Positions 1 through 7,922 are shown, counted from the first letter of the stretch. The stretch: 64,000 bases of DNA from Pararhizobium antarcticum (GCF_001885585.1 NZ_LSRP01000107.1:1-64000), one strand, 5' to 3'. Translations and numbers: made by a program. Notes: a model not told the origin generated them from the letters alone.

Positions 1-20
1 TCGATCGTCCACATCGCAGC

Positions 21-51
21 TTCCTTTCGTGATTCGAAAGCACAAAAGGAA
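21..51. terminator. Terminator-like hairpin at the window edge
   Basis: An inverted repeat pairs ttccttt (21-27) with aaaggaa (45-51). It extends inward through gtg/cac after one mismatch and leaves a loop of about 9 bases. There is no convincing T-run on either side, so it could be a terminator for a gene outside the window or a chance palindrome. No gene is visible between base 1 and 105. Confidence 0.3.
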
Positions 52-105
52 TCACAACCGCGCACAACCCGCAAACCGAAGTCCGCTAACCGATTCCGCC
101 GATTC

Positions 106-528
106 TCAAAGTCTCCGGACGGACACTAAGATGTTGATTTTGTATCCTCTCCCACAAGGGGAGAGGTAAAGCTCCCATTCGCCGGTATCCTTGAGTTCAG
201 CCAAAATCGTCAGGCAGACGCCATCGAGGTTTTTGATGATGTCGTCGTTCCAGAAGCGCAGCACACGAAAACCTTTCGCTTGAAAGAATACATCGCGGGC
301 GAGATCGCGCGGACTTTCGGCATGCTGGAAGCCATCACCTCGACGATCAGCCGCGCTTCAAAACAGACGACGTCGAGAATGCAGCTATGAAGCGGCACCT
401 GCCGGCGAAATTTATGGCCTTCGAGTTGGCTGTTACGCAGGGCCTGCCAGCGGGTTTTCGCCAAGCGTCGCATCCGCCCGCATGGCGCGGGCGCGGCTGC
501 GATTGATCGGCGGCGGCCTGTGGCGCAT
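106..528 (-). pseudogene. DUF559 endonuclease-fold protein, frameshifted remnant
   Basis: Three frames on the minus strand together rebuild a DUF559 (Vsr/PDDEXK-like) protein of about 130 residues. The N-terminal part starting at 528 reads RSRARAMRADATLGEN. The frame then shifts near 455-465 to WQALRNSQLEGHKFRRQVPL and CFEARLIVEV. It shifts again near 330-340 to HAESPRDL, KGFRVLRFWNDDIIKNLDG and a stop at 106-108. The second break looks like one lost base in the codons for the usual VDG(G/F)QHAE stretch. Intact family members are small, of unknown function, and common near mobile or repeat sequences in rhizobia. With two frame breaks this copy is almost certainly non-functional unless the sequence has errors. 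Confidence 0.75.
146..166. repeat. Short palindrome in the tail of the DUF559 remnant
   Basis: The arms cctctcc (146-152) and ggagagg (160-166) flank a 7-base centre. Sequences of this kind (ctctcc...ggagag) are familiar at the 3' ends of DUF559 genes and between genes in Rhizobiales. Here the palindrome lies inside the rebuilt C-terminal reading frame. I can see only one copy in this window, so its repeat nature is inferred from memory of related genomes. Confidence 0.35.
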
Positions 529-639
529 GGGCGGCTCCGGGTGTTTCGCGCACTGTAGCAAAAATCCCTTCACCTGCGATTTACAGGACATGACCAAAGC
601 GAAATGCTGATTTTGCATCCACTCTGGTCGTATCCGCCA

Positions 640-1713
640 TTACGCCGCCGGTGCGCGCCGATTGTCCGTCGGGAAATACCGCCGTCCCATCCAGAGTGCG
701 AACTGCACGAGGATGATCAGCACCGGCACCTCGACCAGCGGGCCGATGACGGCGGCGAAGGCGACGGGGGACGCAAGCCCAAAGGCGGCGATGGCAACCG
801 CGATGGCCAGTTCGAAATTGTTGCCGGCCGCCGTGAAGGCAACAGCCGTCGAGCGCGGATAGTTCGTGCCGACCGATTTTGCCATGAGGAAGCTGACGAA
901 GAACATGATCAGGAAGTAGATCGTCAGCGGAATGGCGATCATCACGACATCGAACGGCAGGCGCACGACATCGCCGCCCTTGAGGCTGAACATGGCGACG
1001 ATGGTGAACAGCAACGCGGCCAGCGTGATCGGGCCGATCGCCGGCAGGAAGACACCCTCGTACCAGTCCCTGCCCTTCGTTGCCGTCAGGATGCGCCGCG
1101 ACAGATAGCCGGCTACAAAGGGGATGCCGAGATAGATCAGCACGGCCTCCGCGATTGTCCAGAACGAGACGTCGATGACGCTGCCCTCAAGACCGAACAG
1201 TGGCGGCAGGAATGTCAGGAAGAACCAGGCATAGACGCTGAAGAACAGGATCTGGAAGATCGAATTGAAGGCGACGAGGCCGGCGACATACTGGTTGTCG
1301 CCGCGCGCCAGCTGGTTCCAGACCAGCACCATGGCAATGCAGCGGGCAAGGCCGATGAGGATCAGGCCGGTCATGTATTCGGGATAATCGCGCAGGAAGA
1401 GCACGGCCAGCCCGAACATCAGCGTCGGCCCGATGATCCAGTTCTGCACGAGCGAGATTGCCAGAATGCGCTTGTCGGCAAAGACCAGATGCAGCTCCTC
1501 ATACCGAACCTTGGCAAGCGGTGGATACATCATCAGGATCAGGCCGATGGCGATCGGAATATTGGTGCTGCCGACCGACAGGCTGTTCAAGGCGGCGGGA
1601 AACCCCTCGAACAGGCTGCCGAGCGCCACACCAAGCGCCATGGCGGCAAAGATCCAGACCGTCAGGTAGCGGTCGAGAAAGGACAGGCGAATGGACGGCT
1701 CTGCGGGCTGCAT
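640..1713 (-). CDS. acr3: Arsenite efflux transporter, ACR3 family
   Basis: The 357-residue protein belongs to the ACR3 family of inner-membrane carriers that extrude As(III), and in some members Sb(III), using the proton gradient. It is hydrophobic throughout, consistent with about ten membrane segments. The cysteine conserved in the fourth segment is present at residue 125 ([18 protein letters not shown]). The start was placed at the ATG giving [20 protein letters not shown]; an upstream extension would run into the arsC gene. It is the last gene of the leftward arsR-arsC-arsC-acr3 operon, 77 bases after the preceding arsC. ACR3 proteins are sometimes labelled ArsB, but this sequence is not of the ArsB ion-transporter type. 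Confidence 0.92.
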   Translation of the reverse strand: MQPAEPSIRLSFLDRYLTVWIFAAMALGVALGSLFEGFPAALNSLSVGSTNIPIAIGLILMMYPPLAKVRYEELHLVFADKRILAISLVQNWIIGPTLMFGLAVLFLRDYPEYMTGLILIGLARCIAMVLVWNQLARGDNQYVAGLVAFNSIFQILFFSVYAWFFLTFLPPLFGLEGSVIDVSFWTIAEAVLIYLGIPFVAGYLSRRILTATKGRDWYEGVFLPAIGPITLAALLFTIVAMFSLKGGDVVRLPFDVVMIAIPLTIYFLIMFFVSFLMAKSVGTNYPRSTAVAFTAAGNNFELAIAVAIAAFGLASPVAFAAVIGPLVEVPVLIILVQFALWMGRRYFPTDNRRAPAA

Positions 1714-1790
1714 GGCGGGTTCCTTGCATAAAAGGTCTGCTTCCGCCCGTTCGGAGGCGGAAAGCCGGATATCATTGAACGGTGGTGTGA

Positions 1791-2222
1791 TCAGACCCGA
1801 CGGCCAGCCTCGTCGACGACGCTCTCGCCGTCTTCTTTCGAAAACGCCCCCTGCTGCGCGCTCGGCAGCAGATCGAGCACGACTTCCGACGGCCGGCACA
1901 GCCGGACGCCGAGCGGCGAGACGACGATTGGCCGGTTGATAAGGATCGGGTGTTCCATCATCGCATCGAGAAGTGCCGCATCGTCAAGATCCGTGTTGCC
2001 GAGACCGAGCTCGGCAAAGGGTGTGCCCTTTTCGCGAAGGAGGTCGCGGGCACCGGTGCCCATGCGCGCGATCAGTTGCGCCAGCAGGGCCCGGCTGGGC
2101 GGGGTTTTCAGATACTCGACGACATGCGGCTCGATGCCTGCATTGCGGATCATCGCCAGCGTGTTGCGCGAGGTTCCACAGTCGGGGTTGTGATAGATGA
2201 CGATATCGGCCGGGCTGTTCAT
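1791..2222 (-). CDS. arsC: Arsenate reductase, glutaredoxin-dependent ArsC type
   Basis: This 143-residue protein reduces arsenate to arsenite with glutathione and glutaredoxin as electron source, so that ACR3 can export the product. The N-terminus carries the ArsC active-site stretch [12 protein letters not shown] with the nucleophilic cysteine at residue 15. A later [19 protein letters not shown] segment matches the family (E. coli R773 ArsC/YffB-like fold). Its start codon overlaps the stop of the upstream gene by 4 bases, so the two are translationally coupled. It is therefore the second arsenate reductase of the same operon, from a family unrelated to the first. Confidence 0.92.
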   Translation of the reverse strand: MNSPADIVIYHNPDCGTSRNTLAMIRNAGIEPHVVEYLKTPPSRALLAQLIARMGTGARDLLREKGTPFAELGLGNTDLDDAALLDAMMEHPILINRPIVVSPLGVRLCRPSEVVLDLLPSAQQGAFSKEDGESVVDEAGRRV

Positions 2223-2746
2223 GCGACGTCCGGCCTCCGGTTGGTGGTGCCTTCCATCTGGCCGATATCGCGAAGCTTGGCCGTCAGGCTGAGGCGCTCG
2301 AGGCTCTCGACGGGCAAGGCTGCGAAGGCGGCGATGCGAAGCTTCATGTAGCGCAGCGTGGTCGCAAAGGCGACGCGCTTTTCGGCATCGGTGCCTTGGA
2401 CATCGGCAGGATCCTCAACGCCCCAATGGGCCGTCATCGGCTGTCCCGGCCAGACCGGGCAGGCCTCGCCGGCGGCATTGTCGCAAACCGTGAAAACGAA
2501 ATCGAGCGCCGGCGAACCTGCCGTTGCAAACTCATCCCAGCTCTTCGAGCGCAGCCCCTCGACGGGGTAGTTGTGGCCAACAAGCGTTTCGAGGGCGAAG
2601 GGATTGACCTCGCCTTTCGGATAGCTGCCTGCCGAGAATGCATTGAACTTGCCGGCGCCATCCTTGCGCAGAACGCTTTCGGCAATAATCGATCGTGCGG
2701 AATTTCCCGTGCAGAGAAACATCACGTTGAAGGTCGTCTTGGTCAT
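2219..2746 (-). CDS. arsC: Arsenate reductase, low-molecular-weight phosphatase type
   Basis: A 175-residue protein of the tyrosine-phosphatase-like arsenate reductase family. The P-loop CTGNSARS supplies Cys12 and Arg18. Two further cysteines, Cys88 and Cys96 in TVCDNAAGEACPVWPG, fit the redox relay, and HWGVEDPA follows as expected. The C-terminal tail past about residue 140 is short and variable in the family. It follows arsR by 16 bases and overlaps the next arsC by 4 bases. Whether thioredoxin or glutaredoxin regenerates it cannot be told from sequence, though proteobacterial members with this spacing are often glutaredoxin-linked. Confidence 0.92.
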   Translation of the reverse strand: MTKTTFNVMFLCTGNSARSIIAESVLRKDGAGKFNAFSAGSYPKGEVNPFALETLVGHNYPVEGLRSKSWDEFATAGSPALDFVFTVCDNAAGEACPVWPGQPMTAHWGVEDPADVQGTDAEKRVAFATTLRYMKLRIAAFAALPVESLERLSLTAKLRDIGQMEGTTNRRPDVA

Positions 2747-2762
2747 CGTGACCGCTCCTGTT

Positions 2763-3095
2763 TTAACAGCATGGTTCGAGTTCGGCGATCAGCGGCGCGC
2801 AGAAATCCGCGTTTCCGCCGCAGCAATCCTTGATCAGGTAAAGCATCAATTCGCGCAGGCGCGGCACGTCGGCCCGATAGACAATCACCCGGCTGCGCCG
2901 TTCGGCCGACAGCAGCCCGACCCGCGACAGGATGTTGAGATGGGTCGACATCGTGTTGTGCGGAATGGCGAGCGCCCGGGCGATCTCCCCGGCCGGCAGG
3001 CCGTCGGGGGAATGACGGACCAGAAGCCGGAATGTTTCCAGCCGGGTCGATTGCGCGAGTGCTGCCAAAGCGAGAATTGCATCTTCCTGTTCCAT
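2763..3095 (-). CDS. arsR: ArsR-family arsenic-responsive repressor (leftward operon)
   Basis: A 110-residue winged-helix repressor at the head of the arsR-arsC-arsC-acr3 operon. The DNA-binding part is at about residues 14-75 (STRLETFRLL ... IPHNTMSTHLNIL). It lacks the ELCVCDL metal site of plasmid R773 ArsR. Instead cysteines cluster at the C-terminus: Cys91, Cys92, Cys99, Cys109 and Cys110. This resembles the As(III) site built from a Cys-Cys pair plus a third Cys in Acidithiobacillus ferrooxidans ArsR. Binding of arsenite is expected to release it from the operator overlapping its own promoter. Confidence 0.9.
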   Translation of the reverse strand: MEQEDAILALAALAQSTRLETFRLLVRHSPDGLPAGEIARALAIPHNTMSTHLNILSRVGLLSAERRSRVIVYRADVPRLRELMLYLIKDCCGGNADFCAPLIAELEPCC

Positions 3096-3098
3096 ATG

Positions 3099-3120
3099 TC
3101 GAGAATACTGGAAATATCGA
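3099..3120 (-). promoter_or_regulatory. Candidate ArsR operator of the leftward ars operon
   Basis: An imperfect palindrome with TCGA at both ends (3099-3102 and 3117-3120) lies immediately upstream of the leftward arsR start. On the minus strand it contains cgatatttcca (3109-3119), which recurs exactly at 3234-3244 on the plus strand at the start of the divergent arsR. Two copies of an 11-base motif, each facing its own arsR, support an operator role. No footprint evidence is available. Confidence 0.5.
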
Positions 3121-3233
3121 CTGGGTCAATGGTGCAGCTGTATTTTCGCCGCGAAGAGCGGGCCGCCAACGCAGGCCATCTGACAGGGCTTCATCAGCGA
3201 TCGTGGCTTGACGCGCGGCTTGACCGGCGATAC

Positions 3234-3251
3234 CGATATTTCCATGAATAT
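3234..3251 (+). promoter_or_regulatory. Candidate ArsR operator overlapping the second arsR start
   Basis: The motif cgatatttcca (3234-3244) is identical to the one upstream of the leftward arsR. It forms the left part of a palindrome, ATATT-tccatg-AATAT (3236-3251), with the ATG at 3244 in its centre. A repressor bound here would cover the ribosome-binding region and the start codon DNA, so its promoter must lie just upstream. The start at 3244 is supported by the downstream HTH domain but has no strong Shine-Dalgarno sequence. Confidence 0.5.
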
Positions 3252-3585
3252 AGAAATAGCAGCATCACAAATGGATTCGCTTGGCAATCCGACACGGCTT
3301 CGGATCTACCGGATGCTGGTCCGCGCCGGTATCGACGGGTTGCCGGTGGGTCGGCTGCAGCAGTCACTGGACATTCCTGGCTCGACCTTGTCGCACCACT
3401 GCAAAAAACTCATCGAGGCGGGCCTCGTCACGCAGGAACGCCATGGAACAACGCTGATCTCGAGAGCGAACTATAAGGCGATGAACGCCCTCATCGGCTA
3501 TCTCGTCGACGAATGCTGCGCCGACGGGAGATGCGACGAACGACAGGTACCGGCAAAGACAGAACCAGGGAAACACGCGGAATGA
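3244..3585 (+). CDS. ArsR-family repressor (rightward, paired with MFS exporter)
   Basis: A 113-residue winged-helix regulator with HTH segment NPTRLRIYRMLVRAG ... IPGSTLSHHCKKLIEAG at residues 15-60. Its C-terminus has Cys91-Cys92 and Cys97 (DECCADGRC), matching in position the Cys91/Cys92/Cys99 set of the divergent ArsR, although the two proteins otherwise differ clearly. An upstream ATG at 3208 would add 12 residues with no homology, so the 3244 start was chosen. Its stop overlaps the MFS start in an ATGA. It probably represses itself and the MFS gene and responds to trivalent arsenic or antimony. Confidence 0.82.
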   Translation: MNIEIAASQMDSLGNPTRLRIYRMLVRAGIDGLPVGRLQQSLDIPGSTLSHHCKKLIEAGLVTQERHGTTLISRANYKAMNALIGYLVDECCADGRCDERQVPAKTEPGKHAE

Positions 3586-4829
3586 CCCAGACATCCGCGC
3601 CCGGGCGGCTGATCTGGGCGCTCGGCGCCACCCAGATCATCGGCTATGGCACGCTCTACTACGCCTTCAGCATTCTCGCGCCGGATATGGCGCGGGAGTT
3701 TTCCGTGCCGGTAGAGCAGATCTTCGGCCTTCTGTCCCTCGCCCTCCTGATCGGCGCATTTTTCGCCCCCAAGGCGGGCGGCTGGGCCGATCGCTACGGT
3801 GCCGGCCGCCTGATGGCGCCGGGATCATTGGCCGCCGGACTGGCTCTGGCGCTGGCCGCAATGGCCCCGAACATTCTTGTGCTCGGCAGTGCACTGGTCG
3901 CCATGCAGATCGCGTCGATCTTTGTCCTCTACAGCACGGCATTTGCAGCCCTCGTTCAGGTCGGCGGCGCCATGGCGCGCCGAAGCATAACCCATCTCAC
4001 TTTGATCGCCGGCTTCGCCTCCACGCTGTTCTGGCCCTTGACCGCAGCGCTGCACGATCATCTCTCATGGCGCAGCCTCTACCTCATCTTTGCCGCCCTC
4101 AATATTCTCGTCTGCCTTCCCATCCATCTCTGGGTGAGACGGCTGCCGCCTGCCCGGACCGCGGAGCCGCTTGCGCCTGGCGTCTTGGCGGAGGGGCCGC
4201 CCATAGCGCCACCCGCGAGCGCGGATGCAGGGCGCACGATTTTCCTGATCATGCTTTTCGCCTTCTGCATCGAAGGCTTCGTCCTCGCCTCGATCCTGGT
4301 GCACATGGTGCCGATGATCACCGCCCTTGGGCTCGGCACCGCCGGACTGATGGTCTCGACCCTGTTCGGACCATCGCAAGTCGCAAGCCGCTTGCTCAAC
4401 ATGATGTTTGGCGGGCGACTGTCGCAGTTGATGCTGGCCGTCATTTCCGCAGGCCTCCTCGTCTCGGCCCTTTGCGTTCTGCTGCTGTCCGGTTCGTGGA
4501 TCCCCGGTGTCATCGTCTTTGCAGTCCTGTTCGGGCTGGGCTCCGGCCTTGCCAGCATTGTCGGCGGAACGCTGCCCCTCGAATTGTTCGGAAAAAAAGG
4601 CTATGGCGCCCGGCTTGGCTGGGTTACGGCCTCAAGGCAATTTTCGACAGCGGCTGCCCCGTTCGCCTTTGCGCTGATGATGCAATCCTGGGGGCTGGAT
4701 CTGGCGCTGACAGCCGGCATCCTGGCCGCAGCCCTTGCCGTTGCGGCCTTCACCGGGATTGCGGTTCTGAAAGGCAGGTCGGTCCGTCCCCGATCGCCCT
4801 CGTCTGGACCCGCAGAGTACGAGGCGTGA
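3582..4829 (+). CDS. Major facilitator superfamily exporter, arsenic-cluster type
   Basis: The 415-residue protein has about 12 membrane segments and an MFS loop-2 motif region near residues 65-80 (GAFFAPKAGGWADRYGAGR). Translational coupling to an ArsR with a metalloid-type cysteine cluster makes arsenic, antimony or organoarsenical efflux the best guess. An MFS exporter named ArsK, for trivalent metalloids, has been described in an Agrobacterium ars cluster and is a plausible relative, but I cannot confirm orthology here. The start at 3582 (MTQTSAPGRLIWALG) gives the usual cytoplasmic N-terminus; the longer reading frame overlaps arsR in another frame and is not expected to be translated. 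Confidence 0.78.
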   Translation: MTQTSAPGRLIWALGATQIIGYGTLYYAFSILAPDMAREFSVPVEQIFGLLSLALLIGAFFAPKAGGWADRYGAGRLMAPGSLAAGLALALAAMAPNILVLGSALVAMQIASIFVLYSTAFAALVQVGGAMARRSITHLTLIAGFASTLFWPLTAALHDHLSWRSLYLIFAALNILVCLPIHLWVRRLPPARTAEPLAPGVLAEGPPIAPPASADAGRTIFLIMLFAFCIEGFVLASILVHMVPMITALGLGTAGLMVSTLFGPSQVASRLLNMMFGGRLSQLMLAVISAGLLVSALCVLLLSGSWIPGVIVFAVLFGLGSGLASIVGGTLPLELFGKKGYGARLGWVTASRQFSTAAAPFAFALMMQSWGLDLALTAGILAAALAVAAFTGIAVLKGRSVRPRSPSSGPAEYEA

Positions 4830-4875
4830 TTCTGTCCTGAGGGGCTTCAACTGCCTAAGGTCCTCATATTTTGCA

Positions 4876-4904
4876 TTGCAACGCAGCAAAAATGCGGTTT
4901 ATAA
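4876..4904 (+). promoter_or_regulatory. Predicted sigma-70 promoter for the SulP leader
   Basis: TTGCAA (4876-4881) and TTATAA (4899-4904) are separated by exactly 17 bases. Transcription would begin near 4911, just before the structured leader that precedes the SulP gene. This is a pattern match only. Confidence 0.5.
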
Positions 4905-4910
4905 GACTGC

Positions 4911-5040
4911 CATCACCACGGACCCGGTGAAATTCCGGGTGGCTCTTCTGGCCGCCGATCCGCCAGACCACGCAAAACCTGCATGCCCCCGGCGAAAGCA
5001 CCACAGCGCGCGCCTTTCATGCTTTGCGAGAACTCACACC
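4911..5040 (+). promoter_or_regulatory. Structured 5' leader (riboswitch-like) of the SulP gene
   Basis: This leader of about 130 bases contains a 6-bp hairpin acccgg-tgaaatt-ccgggt (4922-4940). A second hairpin, tctggc-N9-gccaga (4947-4967), follows, and then acctgc (4977-4982). The string ccggtgaaattccgg is a hallmark of cobalamin riboswitches, and gccaga...acctgc resembles their B12 box. However, the conserved core between them (gccccgcaactg) and the upstream P1-P3 region are absent. It may be a compact or divergent RNA element. A motif called sul1, found upstream of SulP genes in alphaproteobacteria, has been reported and could be the same thing; I cannot match it from memory. Confidence 0.45.
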
Positions 5041-6507
5041 ATGTATTTTTCGTCTCTCCGTCGGGATTGGTCAGCCAATCCCATGCGCGAAATGCTCGCC
5101 GGCGCCGTCGCGACGTTTGCTCTGATCCCGGAAGTCATCGCCTTCTCGTTCGTCGCCGGCGTCGATCCGCAGGTCGGCCTGTTCGCGTCCTTCGTCATCG
5201 GCATTGTCATCGCCTTCACCGGCGGGCGTCCCGCAATGATCTCGGCTGCGGCCGGATCCGTCGCGCTGGTGGCTGCGCCGCTCGTCCATAGCCACGGGCT
5301 GCCTTATCTTTTCGCCGCAGGATTGCTCGCCGGTCTGTTCCAGATTGTTTTCGGTCTGCTGCGTCTGGGCGTCCTCATGCGCTTCGTGTCCAAATCGGTC
5401 CGCACAGGCTTTGTTAACGCGCTCGCCATCCTCATTTTTGCAGCGCAATTGCCGCATATCCTCGGGGGAGACGGGCTTGCCTACGGCATGCTGGCTTGCG
5501 GCCTTGCGATCATTTACCTGGTGCCGAGGATCACCACGGCGATCCCCTCGCCGCTGATCTGCATCCTCGTTCTGACGGTCGCGACGATAACCCTGCAGCT
5601 CCCCGTCATGACGATTGCCGATCTCGGAAAACTGCCGGATTCGCTTCCGATGTTTGCATGGCCGTCCGTGCCGCTGACGATTGAGACCCTGGCCATCATT
5701 GCCGGACCGGCGCTGGCCATCGCCATGGTCGGCCTGCTCGAATCGATGATGACGGCGAGCGTCGTCGATGACCTCACCGGCACGCAAAGCTCCAAGAACA
5801 GGGAGTGCACAGGCCTCGGCATCGCCAATGCAACAGCCAGCCTGTTCGGCGGGATCGCCGGTTGCGGCATGATCGGCCAGACGGTCAGCAACGTGAAATA
5901 TGGCGGACGCGGGCGGCTTTCCACCCTGTTTGCCGGCGCCTTGCTGCTGATCCTGATGGTCGTGCTGAAGCCTTGGGTTTCCCAGGTCCCCGTCGCCGCC
6001 CTGCTGGCCATCATGGTCATGGTCTCAATCGACACCTTCGACTGGTCGTCATTGAAGGCCGTGGTCGTTCACCCGAAAATGTCGAGTGCCGTGATGGTCG
6101 TGACAGTCCTCGTGACGATCGCAAGCTCCAACCTGGCGCTGGGCGTTACCGTCGGCGTTCTGCTGAGCGGCGTTTTCTTCACATTCAAGGTTTCCAGCCT
6201 CTTGAAGGTGGAGACGGATGTCGACAGCGCCGCCGGCCGCATGCTCTATCGTGTCACCGGTCAGGTTTTCTTCGCCTCCGCAGACATCTTCATCGAGGCC
6301 TTCGATATCGGTGCGGAAAACGGCATGGCGGTGCGCATCGATGTGACCGATGCCCATTTCTGGGACATCACGGCTGTCGCGGCCCTCGACAGGGTCGTGC
6401 AGCGGTTCGAGGGGCATGGCACGGCCGTCGAGGTTGTCGGGCTCAATCAGGCGAGTTCAACGCTGATCGGCAGCCTGGACGGGTCGACCAAGCTGAAGGA
6501 AGTCTAA
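5041..6507 (+). CDS. SulP family anion transporter with STAS domain
   Basis: The 488-residue protein has an N-terminal SulP membrane domain (residues about 15-385, with [20 protein letters not shown] near the start and several long hydrophobic helices). A C-terminal STAS domain follows (about 395-485, [20 protein letters not shown]). SulP proteins move sulfate, bicarbonate, molybdate or other anions in symport or exchange, and substrate cannot be told from sequence alone. The start at 5041 ([20 protein letters not shown]) begins right after the structured leader; the longer reading frame would translate that leader and is rejected. It stands alone, convergent with the PhoB-like gene downstream. 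Confidence 0.88.
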   Translation: MYFSSLRRDWSANPMREMLAGAVATFALIPEVIAFSFVAGVDPQVGLFASFVIGIVIAFTGGRPAMISAAAGSVALVAAPLVHSHGLPYLFAAGLLAGLFQIVFGLLRLGVLMRFVSKSVRTGFVNALAILIFAAQLPHILGGDGLAYGMLACGLAIIYLVPRITTAIPSPLICILVLTVATITLQLPVMTIADLGKLPDSLPMFAWPSVPLTIETLAIIAGPALAIAMVGLLESMMTASVVDDLTGTQSSKNRECTGLGIANATASLFGGIAGCGMIGQTVSNVKYGGRGRLSTLFAGALLLILMVVLKPWVSQVPVAALLAIMVMVSIDTFDWSSLKAVVVHPKMSSAVMVVTVLVTIASSNLALGVTVGVLLSGVFFTFKVSSLLKVETDVDSAAGRMLYRVTGQVFFASADIFIEAFDIGAENGMAVRIDVTDAHFWDITAVAALDRVVQRFEGHGTAVEVVGLNQASSTLIGSLDGSTKLKEV

Positions 6508-6533
6508 GCCTTCTGTCGATCCGGTCGTTGCTG

Positions 6534-7220
6534 TCAGCGATCGCCGAGCGCATAGCCGGCGCCGCGCACGGTGCGGATGACGGTGTCGGTCTTGCCAAGG
6601 CCGATGCCTTTTCGCAGGCGGTTGATGTGCACGTCAACGGCGCGCTCGTCCACTGTGGCGTCATCACCCCACAGGGACAGCCGGATCTCGGAGCGGGAAT
6701 AGACCCTGCCCGGCGCGCGCATCAGGAATTCGAGCAGCTTGAACTCCGTCGGACCCAGCCGGACCTCTTTTTTCCTGCGATGGACGCGGTGGGCTTGGCG
6801 GTCAAGCACGATGTCGCCGACCTTGATCATCGGGTCGAGCAGCGCCGGATTGACCCGCCGCAGCAGGTTTTTCACACGCGCGACAAGCTCCAGCGCGCTG
6901 AAAGGTTTGGTGATGCAGTCATCAGCACCCGCAGTCAGACCGGCGCGGGCCGCGTCGAGGTCGTCACCGGCAACGAGCAATATGATCGGAAGACGATGCG
7001 TCGCTGCTGTCGTTCGCAATGCGTGGCACATGTCGATGCCGGACATGCCCGCAAGCACGCTGTTTAACACCAGCACGTCGGGCACGCCGATCCCCAGGCG
7101 ACGGTCAACCTCTGCGGCACTGGAAAGCAGCGTTACGGCAAACCCCTCAACCGCGAGCGCCCTCTGCAACAGGACACGCAACGTCTCGTCGCCATCCGCG
7201 ACGACCACACTTGCTCCCAT
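6534..7220 (-). CDS. PhoB-like winged-helix regulator with degenerate receiver
   Basis: This 228-residue OmpR/PhoB-type protein aligns without gaps to the PhoB encoded just upstream, and both are 228 residues. The DNA-binding half is well kept (HRVHRRKKEVRLGPTEFKLLEF, VDVHINRLRKGIG, IRTVRGAGYALG). The receiver half has lost key residues. The phospho-acceptor Asp53 of PhoB is Asn53 here (DVLVLNSVLAGMSG). The acidic pair Glu9-Asp10 is Asp9-Gly10, the switch Thr83 is Val83, and Tyr102 is Cys102; only Lys105 remains. It begins 15 bases after the phoB stop with an AGGGAA ribosome site. It probably arose by tandem duplication and acts without Asp phosphorylation, perhaps as a heterodimer partner or competitor of PhoB. 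Confidence 0.88.
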   Translation of the reverse strand: MGASVVVADGDETLRVLLQRALAVEGFAVTLLSSAAEVDRRLGIGVPDVLVLNSVLAGMSGIDMCHALRTTAATHRLPIILLVAGDDLDAARAGLTAGADDCITKPFSALELVARVKNLLRRVNPALLDPMIKVGDIVLDRQAHRVHRRKKEVRLGPTEFKLLEFLMRAPGRVYSRSEIRLSLWGDDATVDERAVDVHINRLRKGIGLGKTDTVIRTVRGAGYALGDR

Positions 7221-7235
7221 CGTGCCGCGTTCCCT

Positions 7236-7922
7236 TTACTGGCCTTCCATCGAATAACCTGCGCCCCGCACGGTGCGGATGACATCCTGCATGTTGGAAA
7301 AATTCAACGCCTTCCTCAGGCGACCGACATGTACGTCCACCGTCCGCTCGTCGACATAGATGTCGTGCCCCCAAACGCCGTCCAGTAACTGGGAGCGCGA
7401 ATAGACGCGGCCCGGTGAGGCCATGAGAAATTCCAGCAGGCGGAACTCGGTCGGCCCAAGCCGGACTTCCCGGCTCTTGCGATGGACTCGGTGGGTTTCG
7501 CGATCCAGTTCGATGTCGCCGCAGCGCAGGACGGAGGACAGGACTTCAGGCTTGGCGCGGCGCAGCATGGCCTTGACGCGGGCCATCAGTTCCGGTGTGG
7601 AAAAGGGCTTGACGACATAGTCGTCGGCGCCTGTGGCCAGGCCGCGCACCCGTTCGCTCTCTTCCCCGCGTGCCGTCAGCATGATGATCGGCAGGCGTTC
7701 GGTCTCCGGACGCTGGCGCAGCCGGCGGCACAGTTCGATGCCCGACACGCCCGGCAACATCCAGTCCAGGATAAGCAGGTCGGGCAGGCGTTCCTGAAGG
7801 CGCATTTCCGCTTCGTCGCCACGATTGATCGTATCGACTTCAAAACCTTCGGCCTCGAGATTATAACGCAGGAGAACGCTGAGCGCCTCCTCGTCTTCGA
7901 CAACGGCAATTCTTGGCAGCAT
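7236..7922 (-). CDS. phoB: Phosphate regulon response regulator PhoB
   Basis: A 228-residue response regulator with receiver domain at residues 3-120 and OmpR-type winged helix at 130-226. All phosphorylation residues are present: Glu9, Asp10, Asp53 (LLILDWMLPGVSG), Thr83 and Lys105 (VVKPFS). The recognition part includes HRVHRKSREVRLGPTEF and VDVHVGRLRKALN. Phosphorylated PhoB binds Pho boxes such as the one upstream of pstS. It is the sixth gene of the pst-phoU-phoB operon. Its sensor kinase PhoR is not encoded in this window. Confidence 0.95.
   Translation of the reverse strand: MLPRIAVVEDEEALSVLLRYNLEAEGFEVDTINRGDEAEMRLQERLPDLLILDWMLPGVSGIELCRRLRQRPETERLPIIMLTARGEESERVRGLATGADDYVVKPFSTPELMARVKAMLRRAKPEVLSSVLRCGDIELDRETHRVHRKSREVRLGPTEFRLLEFLMASPGRVYSRSQLLDGVWGHDIYVDERTVDVHVGRLRKALNFSNMQDVIRTVRGAGYSMEGQ

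Noticed and set aside
604-1731. 375-codon plus-strand open frame opposite the ACR3 gene
   Set aside because: It is rich in His, Gln, Asp and Arg and runs antisense to a clear transporter. High-GC alphaproteobacterial genes commonly create such mirror frames.
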